Shown: positions 42,003 to 51,800, counted from the stretch's first letter. The stretch is 64,000 nucleotides of DNA from an uncultured bacterium (GCA_900548385.1 URKJ01000008.1:61759-125758), one strand, 5' to 3'. The notes: generated by a model not told the origin, from the letters alone. Made by a program: numbers and translations.

Positions 42003-43274
42003 TCAGATATGACCGTAATCTTCGCCGCGTTCACCGGAAGTTTCGCAGTCGGAAGGGATCAGAGCGTCGTCAAAATGGATCATGACGTTTTGCGAACTCT
42101 GAAGCCGCTGCAATGCGGAAACGTCGACGGCGTCGATTCCTTTTCCGCTGTCGATTGCGAGGACGGCGGCATTTCCGGCGGCCTGTCCGCTGATGATTGC
42201 CGGAGGGATCACGCGGAGAATATCCCATGCATAACCTTCGCCGGAGGCGCAGCGTCCGGCGGTGATCAGGTTGTCGTAACCGGAACGGGTCAGAATGCGG
42301 TAGGGCATTTCATACAGAAAATCGCGACGCTCAAAGTCGCAGATCGCACCGATGGAGTCGTCGAAATGCCTGTAGTGGTCCTCCTCTTTGAGGGTGTAGT
42401 CGCCGTCAATGCGGCAGGTCGTGCGGAATTGCGCCATGCCGGGCAGGGTGACGATTTCACGGGAGTCTTTCGGCTGATCCTTGATTTTCCGGAAGAGTTC
42501 CTGCTGATTGCGGATCAGGAAGTCGGATACCTGATCGGTGGACGTGCCGTTCCAGAGCGGCATTCCTTCCGGGTGACCGCCGCCGTAAAGATTGGCACTT
42601 CCGCCGCTGAATCCGGTGATCGCGTCGGCGATGTTCCGGGACTCCACTGCTTTTTGGCAGGACTCAAGCGTGATTCCTTTGCAGCAGTAAGTGTGGAAAT
42701 TACCGCCGGTAACGGTCGGGACTCCGGCGCGGCGGAGAATATCGGCGTCTCCGGTGACGTCGATGATGATTTTTCCCTCGACGAACTCGCGTCCCGATTT
42801 TCCTTCCAGGATCAGCCCGCGGCAGTGTTTTCCGTCCATGACGGGGGCGGATACGATGGTGTCGAACAGAATTTCAATTCCGGCGTCCGCGAGAAAATCC
42901 AGAATGGAGATTGCGAAGATGTGAGGCGAGAAACGGGCGATGTAGCGGACATTAGTCGGTGTTGCCGGTTCGCCGTTCTGCCATTCTTCCGGGATGATCG
43001 CCCAGCCGTATTTGACGGAGAAACGGAGAAATTCTTCCGCGAGCCCGAAAATGATCTGTTTTCCGCGTCCGTTGCACATCGGAACAAACAGGTTGATGAG
43101 TCCGAGCGTGGCGAGTCCGCCGAGCATGGTGCTTTTTTCTATGAGCAGAACTCTTTTTCCTGCTCTGCGGGCGGTGAGCGCCGCCGCGATTCCTGCGACT
43201 CCGCCGCCTGCGACCACTACGTCAAATGAGGTTTCCCGGACCGGGATATTCTCCTGAAAAGCGATTGTTTTCAC
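42003..43274 (-). CDS. FAD-dependent oxidoreductase (FAD_oxidored family), first copy
   Basis: A 423-aa flavoprotein without signal peptide. The dinucleotide motif VVVAGGGVAGIAAALTARRAG is at residues 19-39, followed by KSTMLGGLATLGLINLF, the family hallmark. A second FAD contact is in KIIIDVTGDADILRRAGVP, and the C-terminal closure is ITAGRCASGEGYAWDILRV. Substrate is unknown; relatives cluster with sugar-degradation genes in PVC bacteria. It uses GTG as start (43274), with AAGGAG seven bases before. A paralogue is encoded at 53119-54360. It is transcribed alone, from the promoter at 43302-43330. Confidence 0.85.
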   Translation of the reverse strand: MKTIAFQENIPVRETSFDVVVAGGGVAGIAAALTARRAGKRVLLIEKSTMLGGLATLGLINLFVPMCNGRGKQIIFGLAEEFLRFSVKYGWAIIPEEWQNGEPATPTNVRYIARFSPHIFAISILDFLADAGIEILFDTIVSAPVMDGKHCRGLILEGKSGREFVEGKIIIDVTGDADILRRAGVPTVTGGNFHTYCCKGITLESCQKAVESRNIADAITGFSGGSANLYGGGHPEGMPLWNGTSTDQVSDFLIRNQQELFRKIKDQPKDSREIVTLPGMAQFRTTCRIDGDYTLKEEDHYRHFDDSIGAICDFERRDFLYEMPYRILTRSGYDNLITAGRCASGEGYAWDILRVIPPAIISGQAAGNAAVLAIDSGKGIDAVDVSALQRLQSSQNVMIHFDDALIPSDCETSGERGEDYGHI

Positions 43275-43285
43275 TGTTTTTCTCC

Positions 43286-43330
43286 TTGGTTGTTTGACAA
43301 TACAATATCGTTGGTTGTCTGAAAAATCAA
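43286..43330 (-). promoter_or_regulatory. Promoter of the FAD oxidoreductase with a direct-repeat operator
   Basis: On the minus strand TTGATT (43330-43325) and TATTGT (43307-43302) are 17 bp apart. A direct repeat TTGGTTGTYTGA occurs at 43286-43297 and 43311-43322, 25 bp start to start, flanking the -10 box. This is the arrangement of a repressor operator; the binding protein is not identified. Confidence 0.6.
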
Positions 43331-43401
43331 TCGTTTTTCAAAGTTTTTTTTATTTTTGCAAAATTGTTTTTATATGGTGAAAAACGGCAGAAAAACAGAA
43401 A

Positions 43402-43432
43402 TAAAAAAGCCGGTGATAGAAATCTCCGGCTT
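43402..43432 (-). terminator. Intrinsic terminator of tRNA-Thr
   Basis: AAGCCGG / CCGGCTT (43407-43413 and 43426-43432) followed on the minus strand by TTTTTT. It is 11 bp below the CCA end. Confidence 0.85.
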
Positions 43433-43443
43433 GAAGTTCAATA

Positions 43444-43519
43444 TGGAGCCAGTCATCGGACTTGAACCGATGACCTGCTCATTACGAATGAGCTGCTCTA
43501 CCGACTGAGCTAGACTGGC
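43444..43519 (-). tRNA. tRNA-Thr (anticodon CGU)
   Basis: The 76-base cloverleaf reads from 43519 to 43444. The acceptor stem GCCAGTC/GACTGGC, D-arm with AGCTCAGTCGGTAGAGC, anticodon stem-loop GCTCA-TTCGTAA-TGAGC and T-arm with GGTTCAAGTCC are all regular. Anticodon CGT reads threonine ACG codons. The 3' CCA is encoded. A promoter and a terminator of its own flank it. Confidence 0.97.
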
Positions 43520-43534
43520 ATCTGAACAGCCCTT

Positions 43535-43562
43535 AATTTAGCGCTTTTTTCCGAAGATGCAA
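43535..43562 (-). promoter_or_regulatory. Probable tRNA-Thr promoter
   Basis: On the minus strand TTGCAT (43562-43557) and TAAATT (43540-43535) are 16 bp apart, 15 bp before the tRNA 5' end. Confidence 0.55.
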
Positions 43563-43705
43563 GCCCCGGATTCAAAAAAAACGGATATATTTTCTGAAAT
43601 ATTCACGCTTTCCTATTTGAAAAACGGAAAACCGATGCTAAAGTTTTATTAATTTACGTCCGCAACGTGTTTGCTTATCGTTGAAAATGAAAGGGTTAAT
43701 AAAAG

Positions 43706-44170
43706 ATGAAAGCGGAATTCCTCAAGTATCTCGACACAAATTGCGTTTTGCTCCTTGAAGGTACCACAAAGAAGGCTGCTCTCGAAGAGATCATTGCGTT
43801 GGCTACAACCAGATGCACACTCGATGAATCCCAGCTTCGGGAGCTGATTTGGAAAAGAGAGAAAATGATGACAACCGGTGTCGGAAAAGGGCTTGCTCTT
43901 CCGCATATCCGTGTTCCGGGATTCCCTGTTCCTCTGGTGATCATCGGCATTTGCAAGGAACCGATCGCCGACTACAAGTCGCTTGACAGCGAGCCGATCC
44001 GCCTGATCGTCTTCATCGCTGCGGACGAACGTGACCAGGATGCGTATATCCGCCTCCTCGGAAGTGTCTCCTCCAAACTCAAGGATCCTGCAGTTGTCAG
44101 CGAGATCTTTGAGAACATGAAGAATAAAAAGAAAGTTCTTGCCGCTCTTGCCAAAGGCGACGGGGAATAA
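43706..44170 (+). CDS. PTS EIIA (PtsN/fructose-type) domain protein
   Basis: A 154-aa single-domain PTS EIIA of the fructose/nitrogen type. The phosphorylated His is in GKGLALPHIRVPG, and the neighbouring block MMTTGVGKG is typical. No EIIB or EIIC is nearby, so it resembles PtsN, which regulates rather than transports. The N-terminus MKAEFLKYLDTNCVLLLEG matches PtsN-type starts. A weak TTGAAA-N16-TAAAGT promoter-like pair lies at 43617-43644. Regulation of nitrogen or potassium homeostasis is known for PtsN in other bacteria; its target here is unknown. Confidence 0.85.
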   Translation: MKAEFLKYLDTNCVLLLEGTTKKAALEEIIALATTRCTLDESQLRELIWKREKMMTTGVGKGLALPHIRVPGFPVPLVIIGICKEPIADYKSLDSEPIRLIVFIAADERDQDAYIRLLGSVSSKLKDPAVVSEIFENMKNKKKVLAALAKGDGE

Positions 44171-44191
44171 GTCTTTTTGCGGAAAAGTCTG

Positions 44192-44211
44192 CCGTTCCGT
44201 TTCCGGAACGG
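44192..44211. terminator. Hairpin between the EIIA gene and the convergent small gene
   Basis: CCGTTCCG (44192-44199) and CGGAACGG (44204-44211) with loop TTTC, followed by AGATTTTCC on plus and by AGACTTTTCC on minus. Confidence 0.6.
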
Positions 44212-44228
44212 AGATTTTCCCGGATCTG

Positions 44229-44375
44229 TTACGATGCGCGGCGAGCCGGAATTCCGGTTTTCCGCTGCATTTTCCGTTTGTACTCACTCATATAAAGAGC
44301 GAGTCCGTTGAAAAACTCGGCCTTTCTCTCCGGCGAGATGATCAGCCCGGTTTTCGGGGGGACGTACTTTTTCAT
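44229..44375 (-). CDS. Small basic hypothetical protein
   Basis: A 48-aa protein (MKKYVPPKTGLIISPERKAE...) with strong positive charge and a short amphipathic centre (FFNGLALYMSEYKRKMQRK). AGGAG lies ten bases before the ATG at 44375. An alternative upstream start (44441) lacks a ribosome site. It is divergent from waaF. No family is recognised; the call rests on ribosome site and codon pattern. Confidence 0.45.
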   Translation of the reverse strand: MKKYVPPKTGLIISPERKAEFFNGLALYMSEYKRKMQRKTGIPARRAS

Positions 44376-44461
44376 AGCCCGGACTCCTTTCTTAATGTTT
44401 GGAACACCCGTATAGACAGTGCGGTCTTTGTTTTGTTCCATGCCGGTCTGCGAGGTTTTTT

Positions 44462-45559
44462 ATGAACTCTGATTCCTGTGTGTTCCGCCCGGAACTGGGA
44501 GCGATTCCCGAATTTCCCGCAGTGAGATTTGCGGAAAGCGACTGGCGCGACGGTATTCTGGTCCGCACTCCGAACTGGCTGGGGGACGCGGTCATGGCTG
44601 TGCCCGCCATTCTTCAGCTGAAAACAGTTCTACCGCCGTATTGCGGACTGTTCGTGCTCTGCCCGAAAGGGATCGCGCCGGTTTTTGAGGCCCTGCCGTT
44701 CATTGACCGAGTGGTGGCGCTTTCCAATCCCCATGCTTTCATGACGGCACAGGAACGGCTTTCCGTCAAACGGCTTCATGCGGGGATCGGGGTGCTGTTC
44801 AATAATTCGTTCCGCGATGCACTGGACCTCAAACGCGCGTGGATCCCGAAGCTGTTCGGCGCGAAAGCGCGGTTCCGTTCGTTTCTTCTGGAACGCTCCT
44901 ATGAGTTTCCGAAGCGGCAGGATTTCACTCTGAACACTCCGCATCAGGCGGCGAAATATCTTGCGATCGCCCGGTCGCTCGGAGCGGAAGTCTGGAATGG
45001 CGTAATACCGGAATTCCGTGAGAATATTCAACCGGAGACCTGCCCGCCGGAGCTGGAATCGTTCTGCCGGCGTCCGCGGATTCTGGCGATTGCCGGAGGT
45101 GCGGCGTATGGCGCGGCGAAACGCTGGCCCGCGGAATCGTTCCGCGAGATCGCGCGCCGATGGATCGCGGAAGGCGGCTGTGCCGTGGCGCTCGGCTCCA
45201 AAAGCGAACGTCCGATCGCGGAGGATATCCTGTCCGGGCTTCCGGCGGAACAGTGCTGGAATGCGGCGGGGAAAACGTCGATGGACGGTCTGATGTATCT
45301 GCTGAAGCATTCCGCCATGTGTGTGGCGAATGACAGCGGTGTGATGCACCTTGCCGCCGCGCTCGGTGTGCCGGGGGTTGCGCCGTTCGGGTGTACGGAT
45401 CCCGCCGCAACGTCGCCGCTGTCGCCGAAATGGACGATCGCGTTTCACAAGATCGCCTGTGCTCCGTGCTTCAAACGGGTCTGTCCGAAAGGCACGAAAG
45501 AGTGTTTTGAGCGGATAACGCCGGATGTCGTCTGGAAAATCATGAAATCGGAGTTGTGA
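44462..45559 (+). CDS. waaF: LPS heptosyltransferase (WaaF-like, glycosyltransferase family 9)
   Basis: A 365-aa GT-B enzyme that adds heptose to the LPS inner core in the cytoplasm. The N-terminal acceptor motif is ILVRTPNWLGDAVMAVPAI, diagnostic of WaaF. The C-terminal ADP-heptose region has CVANDSGVMHLAAALGVPGV, FGCTDPAATSPLS, and the cysteine-containing end CAPCFKRVCPKGTKECF seen in WaaF. GAGG lies six bases before the start at 44462; an ATG at 44399 has no such site. Its presence indicates a Gram-negative outer membrane. ilvN follows after 62 bp. Confidence 0.9.
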   Translation: MNSDSCVFRPELGAIPEFPAVRFAESDWRDGILVRTPNWLGDAVMAVPAILQLKTVLPPYCGLFVLCPKGIAPVFEALPFIDRVVALSNPHAFMTAQERLSVKRLHAGIGVLFNNSFRDALDLKRAWIPKLFGAKARFRSFLLERSYEFPKRQDFTLNTPHQAAKYLAIARSLGAEVWNGVIPEFRENIQPETCPPELESFCRRPRILAIAGGAAYGAAKRWPAESFREIARRWIAEGGCAVALGSKSERPIAEDILSGLPAEQCWNAAGKTSMDGLMYLLKHSAMCVANDSGVMHLAAALGVPGVAPFGCTDPAATSPLSPKWTIAFHKIACAPCFKRVCPKGTKECFERITPDVVWKIMKSEL

Positions 45560-45621
45560 ATCCCTTGAATTTTTGCCGACCCGGCGGTATTGTACCGGAA
45601 AACCAAACGGGAGATAAGACC

Positions 45622-46104
45622 ATGGACGAACAGCAGCATACCATTTCAGTTTTAGTCGCCAACAAATTCGGCGCTCTTGCACGGATCGCCGGACTTTTCA
45701 GCGGACGCGGTTATAACATTGAGTCTCTGACGGTCAACCGGACGCATGACCCGGAACTCTCCCGCATGACGATTGTCACGACCGGAAACGACGCCGTGCT
45801 GGAGCAGATCGAAAAACAGCTCAGCAAATTGGTTGATGTGGAATCGGTCGTGGAGCTCGACGGGTCCGACTATGTGGAGCGTGAGCTCGTTCTGATCAAG
45901 GTTTGTGCGCCTTCGGAACGCCGTCCGGAGATCCTGAGTCTGGTGGATATTTTCGGCGCGAAAATCCCGCTTGTTCAGAAAGACAAGATTGTGCTGGAAC
46001 TGTCCGGCTCCTCACGCAAGGTCGAAAACTTTATTTCACTCGTTTCCGATTACGGCGACATTGAAGTCGCCCGCAGCGGCCGCACCGCCATTCCCAGAAA
46101 GTAA
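45622..46104 (+). CDS. ilvN: Acetolactate synthase small (regulatory) subunit
   Basis: The 160-aa regulatory subunit confers valine inhibition on acetolactate synthase. An N-terminal ACT domain is clear (ISVLVANKFGALARIAGLFSGRGYNIESL) and the C-terminal domain has ELVLIKVCAPSERRPEI. Length is normal for IlvN/IlvH. GGGAG lies nine bases before the ATG. The catalytic subunit IlvB and the usual ilvC/leuA neighbours are absent, so the gene is separated from its partner. The helicase gene starts 9 bp downstream, which suggests a common transcript. Confidence 0.95.
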   Translation: MDEQQHTISVLVANKFGALARIAGLFSGRGYNIESLTVNRTHDPELSRMTIVTTGNDAVLEQIEKQLSKLVDVESVVELDGSDYVERELVLIKVCAPSERRPEILSLVDIFGAKIPLVQKDKIVLELSGSSRKVENFISLVSDYGDIEVARSGRTAIPRK

Positions 46105-46113
46105 GGTTCCGCA

Positions 46114-47529
46114 GTGTTGTCGGCGACGGTTTCGTTTGATTCCGGAACGCTTCTGCTGGATTTCGGGGAACAGCCTCCGCCGGAAGAGGTTACGCCGCTT
46201 CTGCGTTATGACGACAGGGTCGGTCTGTGGCGTGCCAACGCATCCGAATATGCGCCGGTCCTCCGTATTCTCTATGCGGCGGGGATTTCCGTTCATGATT
46301 CCGCCAAAGCGTATGCCGAACTGCCGGATCTCGTTCTGCACAACGGATTCAAGCCGATGCCGCATCAGGCGAATGCGCTGAATGCATGGCTCAAGGCGAA
46401 AGGGCGCGGACTCGTTGTAATGCCAACCGGGTCCGGCAAGAGTTTTCTGGCGGTTCTTGCGATCCTTGCGGTCAAACGGTCCGCTCTGGTGATTGCGCCG
46501 ACCATCGACCTCGTACAGCAGTGGGCGTCGTCGCTTCATCGTTTTCTCGGCGTGGAGATCGGTATGATCGGCGGCGGCTCCCGCGATGTGCGGGACATCA
46601 CGGTGAGCACCTACGATTCCGCTGTCATCATGATGGAATATATCGGCGCGAAGTTCGGCATGATTATTTTTGACGAGTGTCATCATCTGCCCGGTCCGGT
46701 CAACCGCCTGTGCGCGTCCATGTGCCTCGCCCCGTACCGGCTCGGTCTGACCGCGACGCCTGACCGCGACGACGGCGGCGAGGAGGTTATCTATCAGCTT
46801 GTCGGTCCGAAAGTCTGCGAGGTGTTTATTGACGAACTGGAAGGGCGTGTGCTTTCCCCGTATGAAACGCACCGGATCGCTGTTCCGCTTACTCCGGAGG
46901 AGGCGGCGGAATATGAAAGCGCCCGCAAGATCTATACCGGGTTCATCCGTGCGAACGGGATCAATTTCAAGGCGCGGGATGGTTGGAGTCAGTTTATCAT
47001 GCTGACGGCCCGTCGCCCGGATGGGCGTGCCGCGCTCAATGCCTATCTCCGTCAGCGCGCCATCGCCCGCTGCGGCAAAGGAAAGCTGGAGGAGATCTGG
47101 CGCATTCTGATCCGTCATAAAACGGAGCGGACGATCATTTTCACCGCCGACAACGATGCCGCCTATGCAATCGGCAATCAGTTCTGTTTCCCGGTTATCA
47201 CCCACAAGACGAAAGTCGGGGAGCGCAAAGAGTTTCTTGACCGTTTCCGGTGCGGCGAGTATCGCGTGCTTGTGACGAGCAAGGTGTTGAACGAGGGGGT
47301 GGACGTCCCGGAGGCGGCTGTCGGGATCGTGGTTTCCGGAAGCGGAAGCTCCCGGGAACATGTCCAGCGGCTCGGACGCATTCTCCGCGCCTCGGAAGGC
47401 AAACAGGCGGAGCTTTACGAACTTGTCAGCGAAGGAACATCCGAAGTGCGGGTCAGTGAACGCCGCCGTCAGCATCGCGCTTATGAGGGAAAGGATGCGG
47501 AGATGGAGGAGCCGGATCATGCTGACTAA
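46114..47529 (+). CDS. XPB-type superfamily 2 DNA helicase
   Basis: A 471-aa helicase. A short N-terminal damage-recognition-like domain (1-75) precedes the helicase core. Motif I is MPTGSGKS, motif II FDECHH, motif III LGLTATPDRDDGG, with the ATPase start in FKPMPHQANALNAW (Q-motif-like). The second RecA domain has VLVTSKVLNEGVDVPEA and motif VI QRLGRILR. DECHH and the compact size match archaeal XPB. Translation probably starts at GTG (46114), seven bases after AAGG. It overlaps the next gene by 11 bp; that gene encodes the Bax1-type nuclease, the known partner of archaeal XPB. Confidence 0.88.
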   Translation: MLSATVSFDSGTLLLDFGEQPPPEEVTPLLRYDDRVGLWRANASEYAPVLRILYAAGISVHDSAKAYAELPDLVLHNGFKPMPHQANALNAWLKAKGRGLVVMPTGSGKSFLAVLAILAVKRSALVIAPTIDLVQQWASSLHRFLGVEIGMIGGGSRDVRDITVSTYDSAVIMMEYIGAKFGMIIFDECHHLPGPVNRLCASMCLAPYRLGLTATPDRDDGGEEVIYQLVGPKVCEVFIDELEGRVLSPYETHRIAVPLTPEEAAEYESARKIYTGFIRANGINFKARDGWSQFIMLTARRPDGRAALNAYLRQRAIARCGKGKLEEIWRILIRHKTERTIIFTADNDAAYAIGNQFCFPVITHKTKVGERKEFLDRFRCGEYRVLVTSKVLNEGVDVPEAAVGIVVSGSGSSREHVQRLGRILRASEGKQAELYELVSEGTSEVRVSERRRQHRAYEGKDAEMEEPDHAD

Positions 47530-48745
47530 AGATCTGTTGCGTTTCCGCACCGTTTCGGGACGGGTTCAGCCGCAGTTTATCGCGACCGGCGACCGGGCAT
47601 TACTGGCGTTTGCGGGCAGTATCATCCGGACCTATCAGGATTCCCTGCGGTTTCCGAGGTCCGAGATACAGGACTCCCTGTCACCGCTGATCAATTCCCA
47701 GCGGGATCTGAAGCTGGCGAAAGGAATTCTGAAGCTGTACGACGACCTGTGTGAGTTTTCCGGAGATTCGGAAGCGGATTATGCCGCCATGCGCCGGACG
47801 CTGTTTACCGTTTCCTCGCAGATGCTGGAACGCTTGTCGCCGGAAGATCATTATGCGGATTTCCGTACGGATGTGTTCCGTGAGGCGGGGGAGGGCGTGG
47901 TTCCGCTTGCGGATAATATTTATCTGGATCTTCCGGATTATGAGCGGCTGATAAAGATCCCGGAGCTGACTCCGGAACTGCTGCTGGAGAAGTACAATAC
48001 CGCGCTTGCGCAGTCGCTGGTGCTGTTTGCGGCATCGCTGGATCTGACGATTGAGGAACCGGACAGTGCGAAGATGCGCCGTTTCTTCAAATACCTGAAA
48101 TTTTTCCGTCTTCTTGCGGATGTTTCGAAGAGTTCGAAGTGGGAGAATGACGCGCCGTCGGTGATCCGGTTGAAAATCGACGGTCCCGCGTCGATTCTTG
48201 ATGCCGCGTCAAAATATGGATTGCAGCTAGCGTCGTTTCTGCCCGCGGTGTTTCAGCTCACGAAATGGAAGTTCTCCTGTGAGTTGAAATTGAGGGAGAG
48301 ATCGCTCCGGTTTACGCTGGATGACTCCTGCGGTCTGCGCCAGCGGTTCGGACGCCTCGGCATTTATGTGCCGGAAGAGGTGCGGATGTTTGCTTCGCTC
48401 TTTGCCGAGCGGTATCCGGACTGGACGCTGACGTCGGACAGCCCGTTCCTGAAAGGCAGGCGCGGCCAGATGTTTGTGTTTCCCGATATTACGTTTACGA
48501 ACGGGAAACGGAAGATTTATCTGGAGCTGTTTCACAAGTGGCATTCGCGCCAGCTGGCGGAACGTCTGGATTTTTTGACCTCGAATCCTTCCGTCCCGCT
48601 GGTTCTTGGCGTGGAACGGCAGCTTCTGCGTTCCAACTCCGCCTTGAAAGAGGCGGTGGAGTCTCATCCGCTGTACGGCAGCCGGATTTTCCTCTTCCGG
48701 GATTTTCCGTCCGTCGAAAAGATGAAAAAGATTCTGGACGAATAA
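47519..48745 (+). CDS. Bax1-type nuclease (DUF790)
   Basis: A 408-aa protein starting MLTKDLLRFRTVSGRVQPQF, the characteristic N-terminus of DUF790/Bax1. The C-terminal nuclease-like part contains FVFPDITFTNGKRKIYLELF, fitting a PD-(D/E)xK core (Asp, then Glu-x-Phe instead of ExK), followed by KWHSRQLAERLDFL. In archaea Bax1 binds XPB and cuts DNA beside the unwound bubble in nucleotide-excision-type repair. GGAGGAG precedes the ATG, inside the helicase gene. A helicase-nuclease complex in this bacterium is inferred. Confidence 0.85.
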   Translation: MLTKDLLRFRTVSGRVQPQFIATGDRALLAFAGSIIRTYQDSLRFPRSEIQDSLSPLINSQRDLKLAKGILKLYDDLCEFSGDSEADYAAMRRTLFTVSSQMLERLSPEDHYADFRTDVFREAGEGVVPLADNIYLDLPDYERLIKIPELTPELLLEKYNTALAQSLVLFAASLDLTIEEPDSAKMRRFFKYLKFFRLLADVSKSSKWENDAPSVIRLKIDGPASILDAASKYGLQLASFLPAVFQLTKWKFSCELKLRERSLRFTLDDSCGLRQRFGRLGIYVPEEVRMFASLFAERYPDWTLTSDSPFLKGRRGQMFVFPDITFTNGKRKIYLELFHKWHSRQLAERLDFLTSNPSVPLVLGVERQLLRSNSALKEAVESHPLYGSRIFLFRDFPSVEKMKKILDE

Positions 48746-48746
48746 C

Positions 48747-48787
48747 CGTTTCCGCGGCGGTTCGCCGCCCGTTCCGGCGCGGAAACG
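48747..48787 (+). terminator. Two-storey hairpin with UUCG tetraloop after the XPB-Bax1 pair
   Basis: The outer arms CGTTTCCGCG (48747-48756) and CGCGGAAACG (48778-48787) enclose a second hairpin GGCGG-TTCG-CCGCC (48756-48769). It starts directly after the stop codon. A T-run is missing, so it may be a terminator or a barrier against degradation and against the convergent transcript. Confidence 0.6.
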
Positions 48788-48853
48788 ATTCCCTCGAATT
48801 TCCATCATGACGGCAGAAATGTTTCAGCTCCGTTTTTCCGCCGGAAAGCGGTT

Positions 48854-51800
48854 TTAGTCCTCCAGCGTCAGGAGCCCGAAAAGTTTCGGGTTCTTTTTTG
48901 CCCCGATTCCGGAAGACCATTCGATGTATTTGCGCTCTCTGCCATCGTTATCGTTGACCAGAAAAGAGAAGCCGCACTCCCGCGTCCCGGCTGTCAGCGG
49001 GTAAAGCTCCCGCAGGGGGATTGCCGCCTCGTAAATCCTGCCGCCGGGGACCGGGCGGATCGCCAGTTTTGCGGATTTGAGCTCTCCGACGGCAGTGATT
49101 CCGGTCAGCAGTTCCGGCGTCCAGAACTTGTGATAACGCCAGACAACCGGACGGCCTTCAGGAGTGTGCGCCAGAACAAGATCGGACCAGTCCTGTCCCT
49201 CCATCAGCGGATCGAACGCGATTTGAATGGAATCGCCGCACCATGCTTTGTCAAGCGGGAAACGCGGGCTTTCCGCATCATCCTTCACTTCAAACGCCAG
49301 ATAGAGATTTTCCGCATCCCGCATGACCCGGCAGGTCGCGGAAAGGTCCGCCGCTCCGTTCCATGCGCCTCTGTTCCCCGGCAGAACGACCTGTTCCCGC
49401 CGGTTCACGGACATCGCCGGAACGCCGTCCCACTCGGAAAGCACGCCGTCTACCGTCACTTTTTTCTTCGCAGTCTTGCCGGACCCGCGCCATAGATGCT
49501 TCGCTGCCGGATAGCGGTCCGTGATCGCATAAAGTGCAATATGGTCGAATGTGACTCCGCCGGGCGCCGCATGGTTCACCAGCAGGGCGATGTTCAGCCA
49601 GGCCGCTTCCGGATGCGTAATGCGGATCGTATCGAAATACCGGTTCCATTCGGAGCCGGTGCGGGTGTTCAGCATATTGATCCCCGGACGGGACGGCTGA
49701 AGCCGTTTTCCTTTCCCGTCAGAAATCGTGCAGACAACGCCGAACGAGCCGTTTTCCCCTTTGGCCGTGGCGGTAAGAAGATACTCTTCGCCGGGCGAAA
49801 CCTTGATCCGGCCGGAAGCGCCCCAGTAGACGCCGCCGCTGCCGGTATTTTCCGCACGCCAGGCGTCGGAGCCTCCGATTCCTCCGCCGCGCAGACGGGT
49901 CATCACTCCCTTTTTGCCTTTGAACCAGTATGCGGGAACGTTTTCCCCGCCTTGCCGGAAATCGCCGTTCCGGAGCAGATTCCCCGAAACATCGGCTCCG
50001 TCAACCCGGATCCGGAGCGGAAGAACAGCTTTTTTTCCGTTTTCAGCCAGTTCAAAATGAGCGGTATAGGTCCCCGGTGCGGCGTTTTGCGGGATACCGA
50101 GTGTAAAACGGCTGTATTTCCCAGCGGGATTTTCCAATGAACCGTTCCATCCCGGCGGAGGAAGGAGCTTCAAGGTCAATCCGGGAGGAAGTTCCGGCGG
50201 AAAGCCGCGCGAAACAGAGGTGCCCGCTCTTCCCGTCAACAGACCGGGAAGTCCGCGGAAAAACGATGCCTGCACGGCAAGCCATTCCGGATCGCCCCCT
50301 TCCACAAACTGCGGGAGGGCGGTAAAAGCCCTGCGCAGTCTGCCGCCCGGCGCCGGAACGTTTTCCCCGCGATCCATCAGATCAACAGCAACCACACCGT
50401 CCGTGCCGGGAAACAGCTCGGCTTCGACGGGGGACCGTCCTTCATTCCAGCCGACGACAATCGGCGTTTTCCCGCGCAGGAAAAGATGCAGTTTCAGCGG
50501 ACTGGAAGCCGGGGTCAGCGCGCCTGCGTAACGGGCGTGTTCCAGCCGGTGTGTCATTGTGCGGTAGGCTGCGTAGGCGGGCAGAGGGGAGCCGTCTCCG
50601 TTTACAGAGCCGTAACGGACTTCCGAATACGGGCGTTTTTCAAAGAACCCGAATGCGAACGTTTTTGCGACGCCGTTTGCGGCTTCGATCACATGCCCCC
50701 GTACCAGCTTTGCCGCGAATTCCAGAGGATCGGATGAATTCCACCACGATTCCTCCGTGTTGAACAGCGGCATATCCGGATAATCACGGAGGACCTGACG
50801 CCAGCGGTCATAGGAGCGGCTGCGGATTACATAATGAAATCCCATTGCGTCAAACCACGCTTTCCCGTTGTTTGCCTTGAGAGTTTCCGCCAGAAAACCG
50901 TGTGCGTCGACGAGTCCGCCCGCAACGATGCGGCAGTCGGGATCCGCCTGCTTTGCGGCTTCATAAGCGGAACGGATCAGAACGGCGTAGTCTTCCGGGC
51001 TTCCGGAGAGCCAGAAACAGCTTTGATAATTCGGTTCGTTCCAGATTTCATACCACCGGACACGTCCCCGGCAATGGGCGGCAAGCGCGGAAATGAACTG
51101 TTTCCACGCCCCCGTTTCCGGCGGATATGCCTGATACGCCTTGACTCCGATCGGAGGAACCAGCCGTTCCGATTTGGAAGGCGATGCCCATTTCGGGGTC
51201 ATTCCCATTTGAAGCAGAACGCCCATCCTGTAGCGCTCCAGCAGTTCAAGCCTGCCGTCCAGCCCGCTCCAGTCGGGCGGGATCTCCCGACGGGGCTGGA
51301 GGTTTGCCCATTTGACTCCGTGCAGCCGGACCCATTTCGCTCCGGCGCGCCATGCCCGGTGAAGGCGCTGTTCCTGGTCCTTCTTCCAGAAGACATTCAG
51401 GTAGGCAAAGCCTTTCACCGCATGACATCCGAACCGGGAATCTTCAATGAACTCTCTGGTGACCGGTTCCAGCACCGCATAAGAGGCAGTCCCTTTCCGT
51501 CCGCCGGGGAGCGTATAGGAAATTCCGTACCATCCGCGTTGCGAGGCGGGCAGGGAAAGAATGGCATTTCCGTCCGCAACAGCGGCGGTGCCCCGGAAAA
51601 CCGTCTTGCCGAACGCGTCGGAAATCGTGTAAGCAAGTTCGCCGGGACCGTTCATATTCCAGATTTTGAATCGAACTGAGGCTTTTTCGCCGGGATCGTA
51701 GATAAAATCCTTATTGGAAAAGAACAGTTCCGCATTGGGTTGCGGACGGGACGCGGGCGCAGTCGTTTTCCACAGGGTGATCCGGTCGAAGCTGAGCCGG

